Assembly (NCBI GenBank): GCA_958366705.1
Contig: CATXCB010000007.1
Coordinates: 54,565-118,564, forward strand
DNA: 64,000 bases
Origin: an uncultured bacterium
GTDB taxonomy: Bacteria > Cyanobacteriota > Vampirovibrionia > Gastranaerophilales > Gastranaerophilaceae
Reading direction: 5' to 3'
The translations under genes and the position numbers were made by a program. Shown in pieces: positions 8,366-17,454 of the stretch (within the stretch, counting starts at the first letter, position 1; each line of letters begins with the position of its first letter). Under the pieces are notes generated by a model, which did not search any database, was not told the origin of the DNA, and saw nothing but the letters and a program-made list of their open reading frames with translations.

Positions 8366-9055
8366 CTATATAAATAAATTGAGCAAAGCCTCACGTGAGA
8401 TATTAATATCATTATCATTCTGTTTCACAGTAGCTATAACATCTACACCTGTTAAACTTTCAACCTGCCTTTGATTATCAAGATGCATAAAATCACTCTC
8501 ATCAAAATTATTCAAAATTATCCCGCGAATATTAAGCCCATGAGCTTTTGCATACTCAACAGTCAGAATAACAGAATTAATCGTACCTAATCCACCATCA
8601 GCAACAATTAATATATCCAACCCAAGCCCGCTTATAACCTGCGGAAGTAATAATTTTTGACCTTTGGTTAAATTAAAAGGACAAGTAATACCTCCTGCCC
8701 CCTCCACCAGTAAATACTCGTAACAAGAAGACTTTTCTTGAAAATCAGCTTTTATTTTATCAAGAGTAATATTAACCCCCTGACGCTCGGCAGCAAGATG
8801 AGGAGAAACAGCTTCCTCAAAACAATAAGAAAGACAATTCATAGGTTGATCACTCAATCCTGCAGTACAAACCACAAAATCACAATCCCCCGGAAGCAAA
8901 GAACCGTCATCTTGCTTGATTGCACCGCTTAATGCAGGTTTATAATATCCGCAATCAAATCCTAAATCCCTCATTTTTTTCACCAGCAATCCTGAAACAT
9001 ATGTTTTACCTATATCAGTCCCGGTTGCGGTGATAAAAACTGATTTACAACTCAT
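8366..9055 (-). CDS. bioD: Dethiobiotin synthetase
   Basis: ATP-dependent closure of the ureido ring to dethiobiotin. The P-loop variant TATGTDIGKTYVSG is at the very N-terminus, followed by YKPALSG and VEGAGGITCPF, all typical. I place the start at 9055 because GAGGAGAT lies eight bases upstream; a longer in-frame reading from 9091 would put this ribosome site inside the gene. Length is about 229 aa, normal for BioD. It is upstream of bioA in the same orientation. Confidence 0.95.
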   Translation of the reverse strand: MSCKSVFITATGTDIGKTYVSGLLVKKMRDLGFDCGYYKPALSGAIKQDDGSLLPGDCDFVVCTAGLSDQPMNCLSYCFEEAVSPHLAAERQGVNITLDKIKADFQEKSSCYEYLLVEGAGGITCPFNLTKGQKLLLPQVISGLGLDILIVADGGLGTINSVILTVEYAKAHGLNIRGIILNNFDESDFMHLDNQRQVESLTGVDVIATVKQNDNDINISREALLNLFI

Positions 9056-9077
9056 ATCCAATATCTCCTCAAAATAT

Positions 9078-9107
9078 AAAAGCGATAACAACTTTGTTAC
9101 CGCTTTT
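9078..9107 (-). terminator. Terminator-like hairpin between the TpsB gene and bioD
   Basis: AAAAGCG.TAACAA pairs with TTGTTA.CGCTTTT (one mismatch) in the short gap upstream of bioD. On the minus strand the stem ends in a T-rich stretch. It may stop transcription from the porin gene or attenuate bioD. A small palindrome, TTAGTTAACAACTAA, lies just beside it at 9129-9143; a BirA operator is possible but not shown. Confidence 0.6.
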
Positions 9108-9144
9108 ATTATATTGCAAAAATATTTTTAGTTAACAACTAATT

Positions 9145-11166
9145 TTATAATGTTGCACCACCGTCTAGCAAGTAGTCATAGTGTCTGATATCATCATAGT
9201 TATTTAAACCATCTGGAGGCGCAATTTTTGATTCAACTTCTTTTTGAGGAACAGGTTGAGGTTTTGTAGATCTTCTGCTTAACAATGCATCAAAATCAGG
9301 TTCTAGAGTCAATTCAAAGTGGAATCTACCATATTTTCTGTGCTGCTCATAAGCATTGTTAATCAAAGGATATCCCCAGTATAATCTGGCACTTAAATCA
9401 CCAGGAAGCTGAACTCTCAAGCCCATACCAACTGAAGCAAGGAAGTAGCTGCCGCCATATACATCCTGACCAACCCAAGGGAATACACCGGCAGTATCAG
9501 CAAAGACTGCCCCTTTAATATATTGACCTATAAAGTTTTTAGTTTCACCACTCTTAGTAGTAAATGTACGAGGTAATAATGGGAACATCAATTCACCGCT
9601 TAAGAAGTAACCGCTTTTACCCATTACAATACCTTCAGAATATCCTCTAACAGTTGCAAGACCACCTGTTTGGAATTGATCTAAGTATGGAATATATTTA
9701 CTGTTTGGAATAATTTGATAACTACCGCGTAACTGACCGATTACACCGTGAGAAAAGTCATGCAATCTTAATAAACCGCCGCTATATTTGAAGTAGCTTG
9801 AATCACTGTCAAATATAGGGAATGCCATTGAAGCATTCTGGCTTAAATACCAGATACCATATTTCGTATCTTTTCTCATATTCAAACCAACGTCAAGACT
9901 TGTAACCTGATCGACATCTGCAAATGGAGAAGAACCCATTAAAGCCTCAAAAGCATCATCATATCTTGACCAAGTTCTAGCTCGTTTATAATTTAAAGCT
10001 GTATATGTCTTCAATTCAAATCCACGATTTCTAACAATCGGTTGATCATAGTATAAACTATATATATATGAATTACTTTTTAACCCCAAAGGCGCAGCTG
10101 AACCGTACTTAACATTGGCAAAAGTTGAAGAATAAGAAAAACCAACTCTACCATCTTTTCTATTAACAGGAACACTGTAATCAAAGAATGGGCTTATTGA
10201 ACCTTTAGAGAAATAAGACCCCATTGACATCTGGTCTCTGCGGTGGAATAAACTATCAGCAACAATCATAGGACCGCCTCTTAACTGACCGGTACTTCTT
10301 CTGCCGGCATTATCCATAACCCCGATTAAGTGGAAAGGAAAAGTTTCTTGTGCGGTTAATTCTATATCTGTCGTACCTGGTGTTTCACCGGCTTTTAAAT
10401 TAGCAGCAAGATTAACACCGTCATGATATCTGTTAAAGTCTAAAACATCCTTTTCTAAATCAACAATATCAAATAATTCGCCTGACTTTTGAGGCATACG
10501 GTCTAAAATATACTTACTTCTGGTATATTTGTTATTTGCAACAGTAATATTACCAATTTTACTTTCGATTAATTCAATTTTGATATTACCATTTGCAACT
10601 GTTTGCTCAGGTAAATATGCTCTTGCAGTTACATAACCTTTTTCTGCATATAAATTATTCAAAGCATTAATTGCAGCTTGAATATCAGACATAAAGACAT
10701 TACGGCCGACATATTGACCAATAACGCCATTAATTTCTTCCTTACTAAGGATTTCAGAAGGTGAAACTTCAATAGAATTGACATAAACACCTTTTGAACC
10801 AATTTCATCAACTGTAGCCTTCATTGCATCAGGAATACTGGCTTCCGGAGCTGCAGAGTTTGTTACTGAAGAACCTCCTGTACCATAACGTTTTTGCTCA
10901 TATTGATAATAATCAGAATCCATACGCCTGCGGTTTTTATCATACCTCATCATATCTGAATCATGAATAGCAGACCCGCCGACTTCATTCATAACAGGAA
11001 CTATACCGTGAGTATATCCAAAACCTGCATTAATGCTTCCGGCATTACCAACTCCTTCGCCAGCAGCAAAAACAGGATTAAACATTCCCGCAAGAGTAAT
11101 CGCACAACAAGCTGATGCAGCTATAAATGTTAGAAACAATCGATTACTTTTCTTAATCTTTTTCAT
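9145..11166 (-). CDS. TpsB/ShlB-family outer-membrane transporter with POTRA domain
   Basis: A 673-residue outer-membrane protein of the ShlB/FhaC/HecB family, which exports large exoproteins by two-partner secretion. Residues 1-34 are a signal peptide (basic start, hydrophobic core, cut near NPVFA). A region of about 75 residues is low-complexity. A POTRA_2-type domain follows (GKGVYVNSIEVSPSEILSK; IQAAINALNNLYAEKGYVTA; IKIELIESKIGNI). The C-terminal two thirds are amphipathic beta strands ending with the family motif G-G-L-A-T-V-R-G-Y-S-E-G. No TpsA partner is adjacent. The family is common in diderms, supporting a two-membrane host. Confidence 0.88.
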   Translation of the reverse strand: MKKIKKSNRLFLTFIAASACCAITLAGMFNPVFAAGEGVGNAGSINAGFGYTHGIVPVMNEVGGSAIHDSDMMRYDKNRRRMDSDYYQYEQKRYGTGGSSVTNSAAPEASIPDAMKATVDEIGSKGVYVNSIEVSPSEILSKEEINGVIGQYVGRNVFMSDIQAAINALNNLYAEKGYVTARAYLPEQTVANGNIKIELIESKIGNITVANNKYTRSKYILDRMPQKSGELFDIVDLEKDVLDFNRYHDGVNLAANLKAGETPGTTDIELTAQETFPFHLIGVMDNAGRRSTGQLRGGPMIVADSLFHRRDQMSMGSYFSKGSISPFFDYSVPVNRKDGRVGFSYSSTFANVKYGSAAPLGLKSNSYIYSLYYDQPIVRNRGFELKTYTALNYKRARTWSRYDDAFEALMGSSPFADVDQVTSLDVGLNMRKDTKYGIWYLSQNASMAFPIFDSDSSYFKYSGGLLRLHDFSHGVIGQLRGSYQIIPNSKYIPYLDQFQTGGLATVRGYSEGIVMGKSGYFLSGELMFPLLPRTFTTKSGETKNFIGQYIKGAVFADTAGVFPWVGQDVYGGSYFLASVGMGLRVQLPGDLSARLYWGYPLINNAYEQHRKYGRFHFELTLEPDFDALLSRRSTKPQPVPQKEVESKIAPPDGLNNYDDIRHYDYLLDGGATL

Positions 11167-11447
11167 TATTTTTATTCACCTTCTATTATTAAGTTAACTT
11201 ATATATCTAGTTGTATATCTAAAACCATATCTTTTAGACTATTGTCGTATGAATTAAATAATATAAAAACCTTTTTTTGCTCTTTTATTACAAATATTTA
11301 CAAAAATTAAATATTATAAATCCACCATAATATTATACAGAATTACTAAATTTATGTAAAGATGTTACAAAAAAAATAAACCGAATGGATTACTATACAA
11401 TAACTGATATTTTGTGATAACATAAATTTGTTAAAAGGAGAGTTATT

Positions 11448-11903
11448 ATGAGAAAAAATTTAGGTTTATTAGCAGCATCTTTTGCAGTAATTGGTTGTCT
11501 ATCTTTTGGCTCAGCAGCGTTGGCAGAAGGTTTTTCAGTTGCAATCGTAGATGTTCCTCAAGTTGTAAATGCATCAGGTCAAGTTCAAGCCCTAAAAAAA
11601 GAACAACAGGCTAAAGCTGATGAAATTATTAAATTTGTAGAAAAAGCAAGAAAAGATGTAGCATCAATAACTGATGCTTCTAAGAAAAAAGCGGCAGAAG
11701 AAAAATATAACAAAGAATTAGTTGCAAAAAAACAAAAAATGGATTCTGAATACGCTGAAAAATTAAAAGCACTTGATACTTCTATTTCACAACAAATAAA
11801 TGAAAAAGCTAAAGCTGACGGCTATGATTTAGTACTAAGCAAGGGAATTGTTCTATATGGCGGAAAAGATATAACAGCTGAAATTATTAAAGTTGTAAAA
11901 TAA
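11448..11903 (+). CDS. OmpH/Skp-family periplasmic chaperone
   Basis: A 151-residue protein with a clear signal peptide (residues 1-26, cut near ALAEG) and the OmpH/Skp pattern: VAIVDVPQVVNASGQVQALKKEQ, a long charged coiled coil (residues 45-115) and the conserved ending INEKAKADGYDLVLSKGIVLYGG-K-DIT. It probably escorts outer-membrane proteins through the periplasm. AAAGGAGAG lies seven bases before the ATG. It is divergent from the TpsB porin across 281 bases, which should hold promoters for both; I could not assign them confidently. Confidence 0.88.
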   Translation: MRKNLGLLAASFAVIGCLSFGSAALAEGFSVAIVDVPQVVNASGQVQALKKEQQAKADEIIKFVEKARKDVASITDASKKKAAEEKYNKELVAKKQKMDSEYAEKLKALDTSISQQINEKAKADGYDLVLSKGIVLYGGKDITAEIIKVVK

Positions 11904-11926
11904 TTAAAATTTTTCCAAATAAAAAA

Positions 11927-11949
11927 GCACTCTTGGTAATCAAGAGTGC
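11927..11949. terminator. Bidirectional terminator between ompH and hydA
   Basis: A nine-base perfect stem GCACTCTTG / CAAGAGTGC is flanked by an A run on the left and a T run on the right, so it can stop transcription in both directions between these convergent genes. Confidence 0.9.
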
Positions 11950-11958
11950 TTTTTGCAA

Positions 11959-13710
11959 TTATATATCTTTATATGAGCCGGCAAACTTATCTGTGTAGAT
12001 AGTGTGCAAAATCTCATGAGACTTATGCGAACCAGGATATTCAAGGTATTCCTGATACAATTTTTGAACAGACGGATTCAAATGAGATTTTCTAACTGAA
12101 AGCTCAGAATCTTCTTTATATAACCCATCAGCTCTTTCTTGCTTAATCTTAGAATCATCGCAGCTGCGAGGCTGACCACCGCCATTGATACAACCACCCG
12201 GACAAGCCATAACTTCAAGCATCTGAAAATCTGCTGTCCCTGATTGTATTTCTTGCAAAGCTTTTTCTGCTTCTTTTAATGTGGAAACAATTCGAACAAC
12301 CAGTTTTGTACCTTTTATATCAAGAGAAATACTTCTTGAACGATTTGAGGTTCCTCTCATTTGTTTAATATCAACTTCCTGCAAAGGTTCTCCACTGGCA
12401 AATTCATACGCCGTTCTTACTGCAGCTTCAGCAACGCCTCCGGACGCTCCAAATATTGTAGCTGCTCCTGAATATTCTCCAAATGGCGAATCATTAGCCT
12501 CAGGTGTTAATGTATTAAAATCTATACCAGCTGATTTAATCATTTTACCTAACTCTTGCGTTGTTATAACATAATCTGTATCTGCTCTACCATTTCTATA
12601 CATTTCAGGACGTTTGCATTCATATTTTTTAGCCGTACAAGGCATAACAGCAACAACAACTAAATTTTCACGCTCTACATTGAAATATTTAGGGACTAAA
12701 TCTACAAGTACAGAAGATAACATACTCATTGGAGATTTACAGGTAGATAAATGATTTAACATATCTGGATGAGCATCTTCAAGGTATTTAATCCAGGCAG
12801 GACAGCAAGATGTAAACAACGGCAGATTTTTACCTGATTTTAATCTTTCTAAAAATTCTGTTGCTTCTTCCATAATTGTTAAATCAGCAGAAAAATTAGT
12901 ATCAAAAACATGGTTAAAACCAATTTTTCTTAAAGCTGCATTCATCAAGCCAATTGTATTTTCACCCGGTTCCAGTCCAAACATTTCACCCAGAGCGACA
13001 CGTGTAGCCGGCGCCATTTGCACAACAACAGTTTTAGCAGGGTTAGTTATTTCATCCCAAACTTTATCTGTTTCATTTTTGATAGACAAAGCTCCGGTTG
13101 GACACACTGCAGCACATTGACCGCAATTTACACAATCAACCTGTCCGAGAGGTCTTCCATTCATTGGCTGAACAACTGTTTTAGACCCTCTATTGGCAAA
13201 TCCTAAAACTGAATGCCCCTGAAATTCAGTACAGGCTCTTACGCAGGCTCCGCATAGAATACATTTATTAGGATCTCTGACTATTGACGGACTGCTGTCA
13301 TCTACAGGCAGATAATCGTCTAAATCTTTATCCGGAAATCTTATATCTTTGATGCCGTATTCTTCTGCATACTGTTGCAGTTCACAATTGCCGCTGCGTT
13401 CACAGGTCAAACATTTTCTATCATGGTTAGCCAGAAGAAGTTCCAGAACAGTTTTACGAATTCTTCTTGTTTTTTCTGTATTAAGATGAATTTTTAATCC
13501 GTTTTCCGGCGGCATAGTACAAGAAGATTGAATACCTCTTCCCTCAACTTCAACAACACACATTCTGCAAGCCCCAAAAGATGTTAAATCAGGACGATAG
13601 CAAAATGTAGGCACATTCATGCCTGCCTTTCTAATAACCTCAAGAAGATTAGGTTCGTCTGCGAACTCAACCTCTTTTCCGTCAATAAATAATACTTTTT
13701 TATCTGTCAT
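11959..13710 (-). CDS. hydA: [FeFe]-hydrogenase catalytic subunit (electron-bifurcating type)
   Basis: The catalytic subunit of an NAD(P)-linked [FeFe]-hydrogenase (HydA/HndD). Domain order is a [2Fe-2S] ferredoxin domain (1-80; CYRPDLTSFGACRMC), a His-ligated [4Fe-4S] (HDRKCLTCERSGNC, about 96-110), a 2x[4Fe-4S] ferredoxin domain (CILCGACVRAC; CVNCGQCAAVCP), then the H-cluster domain. All three H-cluster signatures are intact: TSCCPAW (about 301), MPCTAKKYE (about 358) and EVMACPGGCINGGGQP (about 500). A small-subunit-like tail closes the 583-residue protein. It is the last gene of hydC-hydB-hydA. It should produce H2, probably from ferredoxin plus NADH in fermentation. Confidence 0.97.
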   Translation of the reverse strand: MTDKKVLFIDGKEVEFADEPNLLEVIRKAGMNVPTFCYRPDLTSFGACRMCVVEVEGRGIQSSCTMPPENGLKIHLNTEKTRRIRKTVLELLLANHDRKCLTCERSGNCELQQYAEEYGIKDIRFPDKDLDDYLPVDDSSPSIVRDPNKCILCGACVRACTEFQGHSVLGFANRGSKTVVQPMNGRPLGQVDCVNCGQCAAVCPTGALSIKNETDKVWDEITNPAKTVVVQMAPATRVALGEMFGLEPGENTIGLMNAALRKIGFNHVFDTNFSADLTIMEEATEFLERLKSGKNLPLFTSCCPAWIKYLEDAHPDMLNHLSTCKSPMSMLSSVLVDLVPKYFNVERENLVVVAVMPCTAKKYECKRPEMYRNGRADTDYVITTQELGKMIKSAGIDFNTLTPEANDSPFGEYSGAATIFGASGGVAEAAVRTAYEFASGEPLQEVDIKQMRGTSNRSRSISLDIKGTKLVVRIVSTLKEAEKALQEIQSGTADFQMLEVMACPGGCINGGGQPRSCDDSKIKQERADGLYKEDSELSVRKSHLNPSVQKLYQEYLEYPGSHKSHEILHTIYTDKFAGSYKDI

Positions 13711-13729
13711 TTTTTATTCCTTTTCTTTT

Positions 13730-13796
13730 GTCATTCTGAAGATATTTTCAAAATCCTTTTTACCAGAGAGCTGAAATAAATTCAGCCGAACTGAAG
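13730..13796. repeat. Decayed interspersed repeat between hydB and hydA
   Basis: The 89-base gap carries GTCATTCTGAAG and a GCTGAA-ATAAA-TTCAGC hairpin, resembling the repeat at 22765-22856 (TCATTCCGAAC ... CTGAAACAAGTTCAG). It appears to be a diverged member of the same dispersed family, sitting inside an operon. Confidence 0.5.
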
Positions 13797-13799
13797 TTT

Positions 13800-15662
13800 T
13801 TACTCTAATACAATTGCCTTGAACGGACAATTAGTTAAACAAGCTTCGCACTTAATACATTTTGATTGATCAATATGGTGCGGCTGCTTAACTTCACCTG
13901 ATATAGCTCCCACAGGACAAGTTCTTGCACATTTTGTACAGCCTTTGCAAAGAGATTCCTGAATTACAACTTTTTTCATCGCCGTACAAACACCTGCAGG
14001 ACATTTTTTATCTTTAATATGCGCAATGTATTCATCTCTGAAATATTTCAAAGTCGACAATACAGGATTTGGAGCAGTTTTGCCAAGTCCGCATAAAGAA
14101 CCCTCTTTTACAGTTTGAGCAAGTTCTTCCAATAATTCCAAATCTTTCATCTCGCCTTTTCCTGCAACAATTTTTTCGAGAATTCTAAGCATATTTTTTG
14201 TTCCCTCTCTACAAGGTACACATTTACCACAGCTTTCATTCTGGGTAAAGTTCATAAAGAATCTTGCAACTTCGACAATACAGGTATCTTCAGCCATTAC
14301 AACAAGTCCACCGGAACCAACCATTGCACCCGCTTTAATTAAATTATCATAATCCATAGGGATATCTAAATGTTCTTCGGTTAAACACCCACCGGATGGT
14401 CCGCCGATTTGCACAGCCTTAAATTTTTTACCATTACGAACTCCGCCGCCTATATCAAAAATAATTTCTCTTAAAGTTGTTCCCATCGGAACTTCAATAA
14501 GTCCTGTATTATTAACCTCGCCGGTTAAAGCAAAAGTTTTAGTTCCTTTAGAAGTTTCTGTCCCCATAGAACTAAACCAATCAGCCCCTCTTAATAAAAT
14601 AACAGGAACATTTGCAAGAGTTTCCACGTTATTAATTAACGTAGGTCTGCCAAATAACCCTTTATTTGCAGGGAATGGCGGTTTTGGACGAGGCATTCCT
14701 CGTTCTCCCTCAATTGAAGCTATCAGAGCAGTTTCTTCACCGCAAACAAAAGCTCCGGCACCCTCTTTTATATGAATGTCAAGACTAAAATCTGAACCCA
14801 TTATATTTTTGCCTAAGAAATGACGTTCTTCTGCATCTGCAATAGCCTTTCTCAAACGTTTTATAGCTAACGGATATTCGGCACGGACATAAATATATGC
14901 TTCATCTGCACCTATAGCAAATGCTGCAATCGCAATCCCCTCTAATAATTTATGAGGATCTCCCTCCATAACGGATCTATCCATGAATGCACCAGGATCT
15001 CCCTCATCACCATTACATACAACATAGGATTTACCGCCTCTATTTGCAGCTGTAAAGCGCCATTTTCTACCGGTTGGGAATCCGCCGCCGCCTCTGCCGC
15101 GTAATCCTGATTTTTCAATTTCGTCAATCACAGCATCAGGATTGTTCTGTTCCAATACTTTTGCAAGAGCTTCATAACCTCGAACTGCAATAGCTTCATC
15201 AAGACATTCAGCATTTATATGCCCGCAATTAGCAAGAGCCGTTCTTGTTTGTTTTGCATAGAAATTTATATCTTCATTTTTATGAACTTTTTGATGAGTC
15301 CACGGATCTGTATATAAAAGCCTTTCAACAGGTTTATTATTTTTTATATGACTTTCATAAATCTCTTCAACATCTTCCAGATGGACTTTTACATATGTTA
15401 TATCCTTATCTGGAATGATAACAAGAACACCCTGTTCGCAAAAGCCATGACAACCTGTTGGCACAATAGTCATTTTGTCATAATCTGACAGAACTGAAAC
15501 ATCTGCGCCTAACTCTTTAAATTTTTCAATAATTTTTAATGAACCATTAGCCACACATCCGGTTCCGGCACAGACGAGTACTCTTAAACCTTGTTTTGCA
15601 ATTTCTTCTTGAGCTTTTAATTGCTCTTGCTTTATATCTATATTCAATGATGTTTTTTCCAT
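13800..15662 (-). CDS. hydB: Bifurcating hydrogenase NuoF-like subunit
   Basis: A 620-residue flavin subunit (HydB/HndC). Residues 28-115 form a thioredoxin-like [2Fe-2S] domain (VLVCAGTGCVANGS; VPTGCHGFC). The NuoF core follows with the FMN/NADH-binding GLRGRGGGGFPTGRKW and NGDEGDPGAFMDR, an SLBB segment, the N3-type cluster motif ESCGKCVPCREG, and a C-terminal 2x[4Fe-4S] ferredoxin domain (CKGCTKCARTCPVGAI; CIKCEACLTNCPFKAI). This is the usual layout of bifurcating hydrogenases. It overlaps nothing, with one base between it and hydC. Confidence 0.96.
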   Translation of the reverse strand: MEKTSLNIDIKQEQLKAQEEIAKQGLRVLVCAGTGCVANGSLKIIEKFKELGADVSVLSDYDKMTIVPTGCHGFCEQGVLVIIPDKDITYVKVHLEDVEEIYESHIKNNKPVERLLYTDPWTHQKVHKNEDINFYAKQTRTALANCGHINAECLDEAIAVRGYEALAKVLEQNNPDAVIDEIEKSGLRGRGGGGFPTGRKWRFTAANRGGKSYVVCNGDEGDPGAFMDRSVMEGDPHKLLEGIAIAAFAIGADEAYIYVRAEYPLAIKRLRKAIADAEERHFLGKNIMGSDFSLDIHIKEGAGAFVCGEETALIASIEGERGMPRPKPPFPANKGLFGRPTLINNVETLANVPVILLRGADWFSSMGTETSKGTKTFALTGEVNNTGLIEVPMGTTLREIIFDIGGGVRNGKKFKAVQIGGPSGGCLTEEHLDIPMDYDNLIKAGAMVGSGGLVVMAEDTCIVEVARFFMNFTQNESCGKCVPCREGTKNMLRILEKIVAGKGEMKDLELLEELAQTVKEGSLCGLGKTAPNPVLSTLKYFRDEYIAHIKDKKCPAGVCTAMKKVVIQESLCKGCTKCARTCPVGAISGEVKQPHHIDQSKCIKCEACLTNCPFKAIVLE

Positions 15663-15663
15663 A

Positions 15664-16158
15664 TTATCTTTCCTCGCGAATAAGAGTATCTAATATAACT
15701 TTAATGGCATCAGATGTCATCTGCGGATAAACCTTTCCGTTTATGACACATACCGGAGCAAGCCCGCAAGCACCAAGACAACTTACAGTTTCCAGTGAAA
15801 AAAGCCCGTCATTCGTTGTCATTTTACCGTCTTGCAAATCCAGATGAGCTTTAATAGCATTTAAAACTGGCATTGAACCTCTAACATGACATGCGGTACC
15901 GTCACAAACTTTAATTTCATATTTACCCTTAGGATCCAATGAAAATTGTGCATAAAAAGTAGCAACACCATAAACCGTAGCAGGAGAAAGCCCCTCGATT
16001 TTTGTTCCAATATAAATCAACGCATCCTCAGGGAGATATCTGTATTCTTCCTGAACTTTTTGTAAAATCGCTATCAAATTAGACTTTTTAGAATCATAGG
16101 ATTCAATAATTTGATCTAATTTAGTTGTGTCGATTTTACGAGAACTTTTTACACTCAT
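15664..16158 (-). CDS. hydC: Bifurcating hydrogenase NuoE-like subunit
   Basis: A 164-residue thioredoxin-like [2Fe-2S] protein (HydC/HndA/NuoE). Cluster ligands are visible in CDGTACHVRG and CLGACGLAPV. Typical NuoE features ILQKVQEEYRYLPEDAL and GVATFYAQF are present. It is the promoter-proximal gene of hydCBA; the stop codon is one base from the hydB start. A promoter should lie in the 143 bases upstream (16159-16301), but no convincing consensus is visible. Confidence 0.95.
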   Translation of the reverse strand: MSVKSSRKIDTTKLDQIIESYDSKKSNLIAILQKVQEEYRYLPEDALIYIGTKIEGLSPATVYGVATFYAQFSLDPKGKYEIKVCDGTACHVRGSMPVLNAIKAHLDLQDGKMTTNDGLFSLETVSCLGACGLAPVCVINGKVYPQMTSDAIKVILDTLIREER

Positions 16159-16301
16159 TCTCGCACTCCTCTATATGTAATTGTATTAACCCACAATCGC
16201 TCTGAACACTGTTAAATTTGAGACCAAAGCAATTAATGATTATAGAATAGCACAGAACAAAAAAAAAATGCAAATTAATTAAAAAAATACACTCAAACAG
16301 A

Positions 16302-16787
16302 CTATTTTTTATTAACCTGAGCGGTTAAATACTCAAATGTTCTGTAGACTTTCCGCAAAAAATTATCCTCATGACTGTATTTTGTCTGGACGACATCGTA
16401 TAAACCAAATTCATCTCTCAAGACTATTTTCTTTACACCAGAATATATAAAAGAATCTTTTGTTGTATCCACAATTGCATTATCTGTCTTTCCGGTAAGC
16501 TTATCTTCCACTGTTAGAATAATACTTCTATCAAGTTTATCTTTTAATTTAGGACTTATCTTAGCTTCATCTGAAATAATAGAAGACGCTCTATCAATAG
16601 ACAAATATACACTTTTACTTCTGGCATATGGAACAAAAACATCTTTCACTAATGCTAAATCGCATAACGCTGTCGAAACAGAATCTCTGCCATAAGCTTT
16701 TGCTATAGCCACCGATTCATTTAAATAAAAACGTTTTAATTCAGATGTAATATTTTTAAAATTTTGACACAATGGCGATATCTTCAT
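16302..16787 (-). CDS. Unknown protein (161 aa)
   Basis: Not recognised. A soluble, mixed-charge protein without signal peptide or membrane segment, starting MKISPLCQNFKNITSELKRF. The middle contains alternating strands and a charged helix (DEAKISPKLKDKLDRSIIL). It lies 19 bases downstream of nth on the same strand, so it is likely the last gene of the mlaD-lpxK-nth transcript. Codon use matches its neighbours. Confidence 0.75.
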   Translation of the reverse strand: MKISPLCQNFKNITSELKRFYLNESVAIAKAYGRDSVSTALCDLALVKDVFVPYARSKSVYLSIDRASSIISDEAKISPKLKDKLDRSIILTVEDKLTGKTDNAIVDTTKDSFIYSGVKKIVLRDEFGLYDVVQTKYSHEDNFLRKVYRTFEYLTAQVNKK

Positions 16788-16806
16788 ATATCCCCCTATT
16801 AAATAT

Positions 16807-17454
16807 TTATTTCTTTAATTGTATTAGCTTATCACAAAAAGCAAAAATAGGACACTCGCCACATTTAGGTGTAATAGGTTTACATATATTTTGTCCGTGA
16901 GTCACCATAAGAGTATTAATAGGTATCCAGTATTCAACCGGAAGTTTTTCTCTTAATGCAAATTCAGTTTCTTCTGGAGATTTTGTTTTTATATACCCTA
17001 ATCTGTTAAATATTCTATGCACATGAACATCAACACAAATTGCAGGTTCGCCAAAGCCAAGTGTCATAACCAGATTGGCAGTTTTTCTGCCAACTCCGCG
17101 AAATTTACACAACTCATCTATAGAATTTGGCACGCAACCGTTATATTCTTCTATTATCCGTCTTGACAATTCTATAATTTGCCCGGCTTTATTTTTATAA
17201 AAACCGACAGGATAAATAGCCTTAGCCAGCTCCTCTTCTTTAACATGCATCATTTTTTCCGGAGTTTTGGCAAGTTCAAGCATTCTTAAAGTTGCAGGAT
17301 ATGTAGTTCTATCATTTGTCCGTAAGCTTAAAATACAGGCAATTAAAACAAGATATGGGTCTTTAAATGAATCCATGAGTTTTACAAAATCACTTTGCGG
17401 CTGTTCAGCTTTTATTAATATATCTACAATATTACCTATAGCCTCTGAGTTCAT
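16807..17454 (-). CDS. nth: Endonuclease III
   Basis: A DNA glycosylase/AP lyase that removes oxidised pyrimidines. The helix-hairpin-helix with the catalytic lysine is LCKFRGVGRKTANLVM, and the catalytic aspartate follows in VDVHVHRIFNRLG. The C-terminal [4Fe-4S] loop is C-x6-C-x2-C-x5-C (CKPITPKCGECPIFAFC). Length (215 aa) is standard. It overlaps lpxK by four bases, showing translational coupling. Confidence 0.96.
   Translation of the reverse strand: MNSEAIGNIVDILIKAEQPQSDFVKLMDSFKDPYLVLIACILSLRTNDRTTYPATLRMLELAKTPEKMMHVKEEELAKAIYPVGFYKNKAGQIIELSRRIIEEYNGCVPNSIDELCKFRGVGRKTANLVMTLGFGEPAICVDVHVHRIFNRLGYIKTKSPEETEFALREKLPVEYWIPINTLMVTHGQNICKPITPKCGECPIFAFCDKLIQLKK

Noticed and set aside
9127..9143. 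Biotin repressor (BirA) operator near bioD
   Set aside because: The palindrome TTAGTTAACAACTAA is suggestive but too short and not matched to a full operator; mentioned only within the hairpin entry.
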